This document shows, piece after piece, positions 24,517 to 32,266 of a DNA stretch of 64,000 bases (the first letter of the stretch is position 1; each line of letters begins with the position of its first letter). The stretch comes from Marinobacter denitrificans (lineage in GTDB: Bacteria; Pseudomonadota; Gammaproteobacteria; Pseudomonadales; Oleiphilaceae), in contig NZ_VMHN01000012.1 of assembly GCF_008795955.1 (NCBI RefSeq), positions 43,325 to 107,324 on the forward strand. The letters run 5' to 3'. The notes below the pieces were generated by a model. That model was not told the origin of the DNA. It did not search any database and worked only from the letters and a program-made list of their open reading frames with translations. Made by a program: the position numbers and the translations under genes.

Positions 24517-26085
24517 TTACTGCCCACGCCAGTTCACTGTGTAGAGGTCGTGCCGGCGGTCCTTGAGGTTCTTGACCGTACCGCTGTTGCGAGCAGTAAG
24601 CAGCGTTTCCGGCCTCAGGTCGGCGAAGGCGACAGTCTCCGCATTAGGGGTGGTGTCGGCCGCGATGCCATCCCTGGCAAACGGGAAGTCACAGGGCGTC
24701 AGAATGCAACTTTGGCCATATTGCAGCTCCATGTTGGGAACCTTGGGCAGGTTGCCCACATTGCCGGACATGACCACAAACAGCTGGTTTTCCACCGCAC
24801 GGGCCTGGCAACAGTAACGGACCCTGAGGTAACTCTGGCGCTCATCGGTGCAGAAGGGCACAAACAGGATCTGGATACCCTGGTCCACCAGGTGCCTGGT
24901 CAGCTCGGGGAACTCGGCGTCATAACAGACCAGCACGCCAATGGGCCCACAATCGGTTTCAATGGCGGTAACACGGCTGCCACCGGTGATATTCCACCAG
25001 TAGGCCTCGTTCGGGGTGGGGTGGATCTTCGGTTGTGAAAACACCTGCCCGTCCCGAAGGAACACGTAGGCGACATTGCGAACGCGGCCGTCGTCTTCTT
25101 TGACCGGCGTTGAGCCGCCGATAATATTGATGTTGTGCCGAAGGGCCAGATCCCGCATCAGGTTCCGGAAGGGTTCCGCGTATTCGGTCACCGCCTCGAT
25201 GGCTTCTGCAGGCGTGCCCTCGCGGCTTTCAATGGACAGCAACTGCAACGTAAACAGCTCCGGGAAGACCACGAAATCGCCCTTGTAGGTAGCCACTACG
25301 TCGACGAAGTATCTGACGATCTCGCTGAATTCCTCGAACGACGCCACCCGGCGCTGCTGATACTGAACCGTACCTATCCGTACGGTGTCCGGAACCCGCC
25401 GGCCATAGCGTTTACGCTTGCCGTTATCGTCACTACGGACCACCTTCGGGTTGCGCCAGACCAGGTGAATGCCGTAGCCAAGGGAGGCATGATCTGCATC
25501 CAGGTAGTGAGGAATAATGCCATGGACCTCAAAGCCGTTATGCAACTGGAATGACAGCACCGGATCGCGCTGTTTTTTGGCCTTTACCGCCTCGACATAA
25601 GCCTCGACCGAGTCAAACTTTTTCAGCCGTTTGGCCAGCGTAGGCAACCTGCCCGCAAACACCACCCCCTGTAATTCCAGCGCCTGACACAGGCTCTTGC
25701 GCTCATTGTACAGGCGCTCGCCAATCCGGTAGCCGCGGCAGTCCGGGTCCACACAGACCTCCATGCCATACAGCCAATCCCCTTCCGGGTCATGCCGGGA
25801 AGCGTAGCCGTTACCAGTGATTTCGGTCCAGTCGTGGGGCGTCAGCGCCACATCCTCGCCGATGCGAAAGGTGGCACAGTAGCCCACCACGCGGTCACCA
25901 AGCATGGCGACAAACTGCCCTTCCGGAAAGGTATTGATCTGCCCGGTCAGTGGCCCGGCCGTGTATCCATACATGCCGGTGCCTTCGTACACCCTGCGGC
26001 TCAGGGCAATGATTCCGGAAATATCGCTGATGGCGGCGTTTCTAACGTAAAGGCGCTGGGTCTTGTCAGAGAATGGCGGACTCAT
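24517..26085 (-). CDS. Bifunctional GNAT acetyltransferase / carbon-nitrogen hydrolase
   Basis: A 522-residue fusion. Residues about 10-200 are a GNAT domain (GDRVVGYCATF, CVDPDCRGYRIGERLYNE, the acetyl-CoA loop). Residues about 230-510 are a nitrilase-superfamily hydrolase with the triad Glu in FVVFPELF, Lys in QPKIHPTPNE and Cys in VLVCYDAEFPE. This fusion is known from many proteobacteria, with unclear substrate. It heads the cluster containing ydbH, six bases upstream of it, so coupling to envelope lipid transport or simple co-transcription is possible. Confidence 0.9.
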   Translation of the reverse strand: MSPPFSDKTQRLYVRNAAISDISGIIALSRRVYEGTGMYGYTAGPLTGQINTFPEGQFVAMLGDRVVGYCATFRIGEDVALTPHDWTEITGNGYASRHDPEGDWLYGMEVCVDPDCRGYRIGERLYNERKSLCQALELQGVVFAGRLPTLAKRLKKFDSVEAYVEAVKAKKQRDPVLSFQLHNGFEVHGIIPHYLDADHASLGYGIHLVWRNPKVVRSDDNGKRKRYGRRVPDTVRIGTVQYQQRRVASFEEFSEIVRYFVDVVATYKGDFVVFPELFTLQLLSIESREGTPAEAIEAVTEYAEPFRNLMRDLALRHNINIIGGSTPVKEDDGRVRNVAYVFLRDGQVFSQPKIHPTPNEAYWWNITGGSRVTAIETDCGPIGVLVCYDAEFPELTRHLVDQGIQILFVPFCTDERQSYLRVRYCCQARAVENQLFVVMSGNVGNLPKVPNMELQYGQSCILTPCDFPFARDGIAADTTPNAETVAFADLRPETLLTARNSGTVKNLKDRRHDLYTVNWRGQ

Positions 26086-26220
26086 TGAAACCTCGGGGGC
26101 AGAAAGCGTACATCCATAGTTCGTGAATCAACCTCAAGCCGTCAAGTGGCGTTTTCACGAACACAAATCGAAGCAAACTTTAACCTGACAAAGGATTGCT
26201 CAGGCCTTTAAAGTAGCAAA

Positions 26221-26754
26221 ATGCCGAATAGTCCGAGGTTACATGCAGTGAATCGATGCCAGATGCTTCCGCTTCTCACAGCCCTGATCGCACTGACCCT
26301 GGCTGGCTGCGCCAGCAACCAGAACCTTCGTTCCACCAACGAGACAACGTGGCAGCCTTCCGGTGAACCTGCCACAGCCAGTGAATCCGCGAAGGCAGAT
26401 CGGTTATGGCAGGTATTCGAGCGCTACGAAGGCACTCCCTATCGCTACGGAGGCACTTCTGCCAACGGGTTCGATTGCTCCGGGTTCATCGCCACGGCCT
26501 TCGACGAAGCCCTGGGGCGTCAGTTACCCCGCACCACATCACAGATGCTTTCAGCAGGCCATGCCGTGGAGAAGGAAGAGCTCCAGGCTGGCGATCTGGT
26601 GTTTTTCCGCATCAAGGGCAAAGATCAGCATGCAGGCATTTACATGGGTGGTGACAGTTTCATTCACTCGTCCACGTCCATCGGCGTGACCCACTCGTCC
26701 CTGAACGGTTACTACTGGCGGGACCGTTTCAGCCAGGCCAGGCGGTTTGACTAA
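26221..26754 (+). CDS. NlpC/P60 (C40) family peptidoglycan endopeptidase lipoprotein
   Basis: A 177-residue protein with a lipoprotein signal (LTLAGCASN, Cys about 31) and an NlpC/P60 domain. The catalytic Cys lies in NGFDCSGFIA near residue 84 and the His in KDQHAGIYMG near residue 139. Such enzymes cut the stem peptide of peptidoglycan. The gene stands alone and its stop overlaps that of the convergent antiporter gene by four bases. Confidence 0.9.
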   Translation: MPNSPRLHAVNRCQMLPLLTALIALTLAGCASNQNLRSTNETTWQPSGEPATASESAKADRLWQVFERYEGTPYRYGGTSANGFDCSGFIATAFDEALGRQLPRTTSQMLSAGHAVEKEELQAGDLVFFRIKGKDQHAGIYMGGDSFIHSSTSIGVTHSSLNGYYWRDRFSQARRFD

Positions 26755-27791
26755 CCGCCTGCCAGCAGCAACACCACACCCAGCACGTAGAGCAACGTAA
26801 TCACCACGCTTTCCGTGCCGATCTGGCCAATGCCGTGGCGCTCGCGGCGAATCAATCCCATCATCAGCACACCGGACATCAGCAGGGTGAGAACCGCCCA
26901 GAACTTCGAATCCTCCGGCATGGCATGGTAAATCGAGCCTTCCCGGTAGGCGATGTCAGAAGCTGCGGTGAACAGTGTATCGAAGGCATTACCGCCGATG
27001 ATGCCGCCGACAGCCAGCGTCAGCGCACCCCGCCGAACAGCCGCGATGGATGTAACCAGCTCGGGAATCGACGTACTGATGGCCGTCAGCATGACCCCGA
27101 CCACGGTCTGCGACAGATTGGTCTTGTCAGCGATCACCGTCGCCGCAGGCTCCAGTGCCCAGCCCGCTATACCCAGTATAGACATCAGAACCAGAAACTC
27201 CGCCCATAACCGGATCAGTGGCGGCATGGTCGTCAGGTCGTCCGGTGTGTCCTCCCGCGTGTCTCTGGTAACGGAGGGCCGCCACATGGGAGACTCGTTT
27301 GCACCACGGACCAGATAAATACCGTAGATATAGACGCCCAACAGCACCGGGGTCACCGGATGGACACCTGCAATCGTGTACTGTGGCAGATAGGGAGCAA
27401 AGAGGATCAGCGACAACAGGCAGATGAGCAATCCGTTCTGCATCATGTTTGGCACAGAGGCGGCAGCATGCTCAAGATTGGCGCGGCGGTATACCATGTC
27501 CGCTACGGCCAGGAAGAATGTTTGCACGGCAATGCCGCCCAGCGCGTTGCTCACCGCCAGTTCAGCATGGCCGTTCCAGGCGGCTGTAACCGAGAGCACG
27601 GAACCACCCAGAGACGTCGAGGCCCCCAACAACACCGCACCTGCCGCAGCCTCCCCTATGCCGGTGCGATCAGCCAGCTGGTCGACAATCCGGGTAATGC
27701 GAGTGCCGGCCACTGCAATAACCGCAGCGCATACGCAAAATACGATGCCGCCCTGCAGCAGGCTCCAGTTTTCCGGGTCCATTGGAATCAT
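26751..27791 (-). CDS. CaCA-superfamily cation antiporter-like membrane protein
   Basis: The ATG at 27791 follows AAGGGAT and gives 346 residues with about ten membrane segments. The second half has a good alpha repeat (AISTSIPELVTSIAAVRRG, then GGIIGGNAFDTLF). The equivalent first-half motif reads LLGASTSLGGSVLSVTAAW, lacking the usual Pro-Glu, so one ion-coordinating acidic residue of sodium/calcium exchangers is missing. The transported ion is therefore uncertain. No regulator is adjacent. Confidence 0.78.
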   Translation of the reverse strand: MIPMDPENWSLLQGGIVFCVCAAVIAVAGTRITRIVDQLADRTGIGEAAAGAVLLGASTSLGGSVLSVTAAWNGHAELAVSNALGGIAVQTFFLAVADMVYRRANLEHAAASVPNMMQNGLLICLLSLILFAPYLPQYTIAGVHPVTPVLLGVYIYGIYLVRGANESPMWRPSVTRDTREDTPDDLTTMPPLIRLWAEFLVLMSILGIAGWALEPAATVIADKTNLSQTVVGVMLTAISTSIPELVTSIAAVRRGALTLAVGGIIGGNAFDTLFTAASDIAYREGSIYHAMPEDSKFWAVLTLLMSGVLMMGLIRRERHGIGQIGTESVVITLLYVLGVVLLLAGG

Positions 27792-27872
27792 GGTTCTATC
27801 CCTTGCTACCTGACCAGTCGCGGTGTAAAACACCATTGGCAGGAGATTTTACAGCCATAAAGACGGAACACC

Positions 27873-29762
27873 ATGACCGAGATACAAAAACCTCAGCAGT
27901 CCCAGCAACCGCAGTCCCCACAAGTTCCGGCTCAATACTCGTTTCTATGGCTCAGTGCTGCAATCATCCTGATGTTTTTCTGGCTCCAGGAAGGTGGTCA
28001 GCCAACGGTTGCAGAATTGCCCTACTCTCAGTTCAAGGAAGCCGTCACCAACAACCATGTGGAAGAAGTCACCCTGAGGGCCGATCATATTGACGGCCAG
28101 CTGTCCGAAGATGGGGGCAGAGCCCTGGCAAGCGACAGCAGTTCGCTCCGCTTCCATAGCATTCGCCCCCCGATTGACGACCCCGACCTGCTTCCGGTTC
28201 TGGAGTCCCATGCTGTCACTATCAGCGCCACGCCGGCAGAACCTCCGGTGTGGCAACAGGTACTGACCAGCGTCCTGCCCTGGCTTATGTTTCTTGCGCT
28301 GATGTTCTGGTTCTGGTCCTACGCCCAGCGCCGCATGATGCAAGGTGGTGGCGGTGCTTTGGGCTTCAACCGTTCCAAGGCTCGCAGGGTCGAGAAGCAG
28401 TTCTCCAAAACCCGGCTGTCTGATGTGGCAGGCATCGAATCCGCTAAGCGCGACATTACGGAAATCATCGATTTCCTGACTTCCCCGGAGAAATACAAAG
28501 CCCTGGGGGCCGACATGCCCACCGGTATCCTGCTGGTGGGCCCGCCAGGCACCGGCAAAACCCTGTTAGCCAAGGCCATCGCCGGCGAGGCGGATGTACC
28601 CTTTTTCAGTATCAGTGCCTCCGAGTTTATCGAGATGTTCGTTGGCGTTGGCGCAGCAAGGGTCCGCGACATGTTCGACACGGCCCGTAAAGAAGCGCCT
28701 GCACTGATCTTTATTGATGAACTGGATGCCATCGGGCGGTCCCGCGGCGCTGGTTTTGGTGGGGGGCACGATGAACGTGAACAGACTCTCAACCAGATCC
28801 TGACCGAAATGGACGGCTTTGAAGGCCATGAGAACGTCGTGGTTCTTGCGGCGACAAACCGCCCGGATGTTCTCGACAGCGCCCTGCTACGCCCTGGCCG
28901 TTTTGACCGCAAGGTGACGCTGGACAGGCCGCACAAGGAAGCTCGCAAGGCTATTCTTGAAGTTCACGTCAGAAAAGTCCCGTTGGACAGCGATGTTGAG
29001 CTGGGAGAAATCGCCGCCCGCACCATCGGCTTCTCCGGTGCCGACCTGAAGAATCTGGTCAATGAGGCAGCGCTGACGGCGGCAAGGATGAACCTGAAAA
29101 AGGTCAATAATGATTGCTTCGAGCATGCCCGCGACCGGATTGTGCTCGGCGAAGAGCGCGACGCTGAACTGACTCAGGAAGAAAAGCAGGTCGTGGCTTA
29201 CCATGAATGCGGGCATGCCATCATGGCCTATTTCATGCCCAAGGCCGATCCGCTTACCCGGGTTACCATTATCCCCCACGGTATGGCGATGGGGGTTACC
29301 GAACAGACCCCAAAAGAAGACCGTTACAACTACACCGAAAGCTATCTCACAGACCGGATCAAAGTCATGCTGGGAGGCCGTTCCTCGGAGAAGCTTATTT
29401 ATGGCGAGGTAAGTACCGGTGCCCAGAATGACCTCAAGGAAGCGACCAAGCTGTTGCGGCGTATGTTCGGGCAATGGGGCATGAGCGAGAAAATTGGACC
29501 GCTGGGCCTGGGCATTGGTGAAGAGCATGTGTTTCTGGGCCGTGAAATGGGGCAGCCACGGGAATACAGCGAGCACATGGCGGAGCTGATCGACATCGAG
29601 GTTCAGGCCAAACTGATCGAGCTTGAGAAAACGACGGTGAACTTCCTTTCAGAACACCGCCAGCAACTGGAAGCCCTGGCCGAAGCCGTTCTGGCAAAAG
29701 AAACACTCACAGCCACAGAAATTCGCGAGATTCTGGAAGGAAGTGAACAGCCGCGCGCCTGA
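27873..29762 (+). CDS. ftsH: ATP-dependent zinc metalloprotease FtsH
   Basis: A 629-residue membrane AAA+ protease. Two N-terminal membrane segments (about 24-42 and 134-152) flank a periplasmic loop; GPPGTGKT near residue 223 is Walker A, ALIFIDELDAIG Walker B, and HECGH near residue 444 the zinc site. Residues 1-20 are rich in Gln and Pro. FtsH degrades misfolded and regulatory membrane proteins. Its location without rlmE or folP suggests this may be a second ftsH copy rather than the usual housekeeping locus. Confidence 0.92.
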   Translation: MTEIQKPQQSQQPQSPQVPAQYSFLWLSAAIILMFFWLQEGGQPTVAELPYSQFKEAVTNNHVEEVTLRADHIDGQLSEDGGRALASDSSSLRFHSIRPPIDDPDLLPVLESHAVTISATPAEPPVWQQVLTSVLPWLMFLALMFWFWSYAQRRMMQGGGGALGFNRSKARRVEKQFSKTRLSDVAGIESAKRDITEIIDFLTSPEKYKALGADMPTGILLVGPPGTGKTLLAKAIAGEADVPFFSISASEFIEMFVGVGAARVRDMFDTARKEAPALIFIDELDAIGRSRGAGFGGGHDEREQTLNQILTEMDGFEGHENVVVLAATNRPDVLDSALLRPGRFDRKVTLDRPHKEARKAILEVHVRKVPLDSDVELGEIAARTIGFSGADLKNLVNEAALTAARMNLKKVNNDCFEHARDRIVLGEERDAELTQEEKQVVAYHECGHAIMAYFMPKADPLTRVTIIPHGMAMGVTEQTPKEDRYNYTESYLTDRIKVMLGGRSSEKLIYGEVSTGAQNDLKEATKLLRRMFGQWGMSEKIGPLGLGIGEEHVFLGREMGQPREYSEHMAELIDIEVQAKLIELEKTTVNFLSEHRQQLEALAEAVLAKETLTATEIREILEGSEQPRA

Positions 29763-29909
29763 GCCTGTCAAGAGAGCGCAGTGGGCCGTTTTGCAGTCGT
29801 AGACTCGAGTGGGGATTGCGCGATAATATCTGTAGTGTGCATGTACTATTTGTGTTGTTCTCATGCAGGTAGCACAAGGGATTCCACATTAAACGGATTT
29901 ACAGGCGCT

Positions 29910-31028
29910 ATGGACTCAGCACCGGCGAACCACCTTCACGCCATTCAGACAGAACTGGACCGTCTTGAGACCTACCGGCGGCGCATCTATCTGGGTGTAC
30001 TCATCCTCACCATTGCCATCATTATGCTCAGCTGGGCATTTCGGGAAAACGGAGATGCTTTCATTGCAATAGCCTATCCGGTATTTGCATTGGTGCTGGC
30101 CGGGCTTTGCGTTGCGGTTTGGCGCAGAGCCAACTCCCTAAGAACCATGGAGATCATTCTGGTAGCCACCGTGGGCGCCATGATACTGAGCCGTCTTGCC
30201 TGGCATTTCGCGTTCAGCGACCCCCTCAATGAACATCTTCTCTTGTTGGCCGGCGGCCATTACTGGGCCGTGGGGATACTGATTGTTGGTGGCTTCATCA
30301 CCCTTGGTTACCGGGGAGGCATGATGACCGGGGTAGGCACGTTCCTGTTCTCGGCGGCTCTGGCAACTCAGGAGGTCCTTGGCTGTTTCCTGGCAGCGGG
30401 TGAGTTCTGCCACAACTGGGTCTATCTTGCACGCATCCACCTTTTTCTGGCCGTGCTGCTGGCACTGACCAGCGCGGGAACCTTTATTCGCGAGCGCACC
30501 TGGAGCGCCTTCACCCGAGCTGAGACCCTGCATCACTGGGCCAATACCGACCCCCTGTGCGGCCTCTCAAACCGTCGCGGCGCAGACCGCTTCCTGACTA
30601 CCGAGGCCGCGCTGGCAGACCGTTACCAACGCCCCCTGACCATCATTCTCATTGATATAGACGAGTTCAAAAACATTAATGATGCTCACGGTCATAAGGT
30701 CGGCGATTCGGTGATCCGCGGGTTTGCCGATATTCTCTCCAGCACCATACGGGAGGTCGACCTGGCCGCCCGCTGGGGTGGCGATGAGTTCCTGGTGGCG
30801 ACACCCGGCGTCGATCTCCGCGCCGCCCGCCATGCTGCCGAGCGCTGCCGCAGGGCGATTGAACGGGCGCCCATTGCCGGCGTACCTGTTACCGTGACCG
30901 TCGGTATTGCCGAATATCTCCCCGGACAAGGGACCGATGATGCCATCAACCGCGCTGACGCCATGCTCTATCGGGCCAAGGCCGCCGGCCGCAACCGGGT
31001 CATCACCGAAGCCTGCGAACTGGCCTGA
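29910..31028 (+). CDS. Membrane diguanylate cyclase (GGDEF)
   Basis: The ATG at 29910 gives 372 residues. Residues about 20-200 hold six membrane segments in a MASE-like sensor, followed by a short linker and a GGDEF domain. RWGGDEF (about residues 288-294) is intact, and RxxD (REVD) lies five residues before GGDEF, an apparent inhibitory I-site. The enzyme should make cyclic di-GMP and be feedback-regulated; the signal sensed in the membrane is unknown. Confidence 0.9.
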   Translation: MDSAPANHLHAIQTELDRLETYRRRIYLGVLILTIAIIMLSWAFRENGDAFIAIAYPVFALVLAGLCVAVWRRANSLRTMEIILVATVGAMILSRLAWHFAFSDPLNEHLLLLAGGHYWAVGILIVGGFITLGYRGGMMTGVGTFLFSAALATQEVLGCFLAAGEFCHNWVYLARIHLFLAVLLALTSAGTFIRERTWSAFTRAETLHHWANTDPLCGLSNRRGADRFLTTEAALADRYQRPLTIILIDIDEFKNINDAHGHKVGDSVIRGFADILSSTIREVDLAARWGGDEFLVATPGVDLRAARHAAERCRRAIERAPIAGVPVTVTVGIAEYLPGQGTDDAINRADAMLYRAKAAGRNRVITEACELA

Positions 31029-31073
31029 CCCTGACCGGTTATTACAAGACATCGCTTGCCAAAAGGCTGATTC

Positions 31074-32129
31074 ATGATCTGGTTTGTAGTGGCGTTACTG
31101 TTATTAATTGTGCTGATCACGGTTCTGGTGCTTCGTGGTGAAAACCTCGCGCACCTGGACCGGGACGATTTTCCGAAACAGGACTACACCCCCAGCCCGG
31201 GCCACAACCAGGTGCTGGAGACCATCAGGGACATGAGCCGCTCTGCCAGGGGCCTGAGGGGCAGAGCCCGGCTGATGGCCCTGCGCAAGCACATGGAGGG
31301 CCTGAGCGAGGGGCGGGAATTTGTTTCAGAATTCCGTCCATCCGGCCCCAATGCGCCCAAAGGGGAGTGGGTGTTGGCCCCTGGTGTCAATCCCCGACGC
31401 CGGATCCTCTATATTCACGGCGGGGCATGGGTCGCTGGCAGCCCCCGTAGCCATCGCGCTATCACTGACCGGTTGTCGAAAGTCGCCAATGCGGCCGTGT
31501 TTGCAGTGGATTACCGGCTACTGCCGGAGCATCGTTACCGGGAAGGGTTGCGGGACTGCCAGGAAGCCTACCAGTGGATGCTGGAACATGGCCCCGACGG
31601 TCGGGAGCCTGCGGAATTCGTGGTGGTGGCCGGGGATTCCGCCGGAGGCAGCCACACTCTGGTCCTGATTGCCTGGATTCGGGACCAGGGCCTGCGCCAG
31701 GCGGATGCTGCGGTGGCTCTGTCGCCATCAACCGACCTGACACTGACGGCGCCGAGCAACCGCCTCAACATCAAAACCGACCCGTTGCTTGGCCCCACCT
31801 TTGGCAGCCTGATGCGGGTGCCACTACCGGTACTCTGGTGGCTGAGTTTTTTTGGCATGCGCCTGTCACCCGCCAGCCCGCTGGCATCCCCCTTGCGAGG
31901 CAGTCTCGAAAAGCTGCCACCGGTGCTGATCCATGCCAGCGACTCGGAAATGCTTCTGGACAACGCCCGCCGCTATGCCAACAAGGCAAAAGACGCCGGC
32001 TCACCGGTAGAGCTGAAAACCTGGCCCGGTATGGTTCACGTGTGGCACATGTTTCCCGATATTCTGCCGGAGGCTGAAGAAGCCTTTGATAATATAGGGG
32101 ATTTCCTGAGAAAAGTTGAACAGGATTGA
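31074..32129 (+). CDS. Alpha/beta hydrolase, hormone-sensitive-lipase family esterase
   Basis: A 351-residue protein with an N-terminal membrane anchor (residues 1-20). IHGGAWVAGSP provides the HGG oxyanion motif of HSL-type (family IV) esterases, VVAGDSAGGSH the nucleophile Ser, and the C-terminal HVWHMFP the catalytic His. Typical substrates are short acyl esters. It follows the diguanylate cyclase by 45 bases in the same direction and may be co-transcribed. Confidence 0.88.
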   Translation: MIWFVVALLLLIVLITVLVLRGENLAHLDRDDFPKQDYTPSPGHNQVLETIRDMSRSARGLRGRARLMALRKHMEGLSEGREFVSEFRPSGPNAPKGEWVLAPGVNPRRRILYIHGGAWVAGSPRSHRAITDRLSKVANAAVFAVDYRLLPEHRYREGLRDCQEAYQWMLEHGPDGREPAEFVVVAGDSAGGSHTLVLIAWIRDQGLRQADAAVALSPSTDLTLTAPSNRLNIKTDPLLGPTFGSLMRVPLPVLWWLSFFGMRLSPASPLASPLRGSLEKLPPVLIHASDSEMLLDNARRYANKAKDAGSPVELKTWPGMVHVWHMFPDILPEAEEAFDNIGDFLRKVEQD

Positions 32130-32266
32130 CCCCTCCCCGCCCTTTGCCGTTTTTGGACGGCTTGGTGTCGTATTGGATTTACCTTCCCTGATCAATCAGG
32201 GCCACATTGAATCAAGGCCGTGCCGCGACCTACGCGGGCATTCAATGCGGGGAAAGGGGAATCAAG

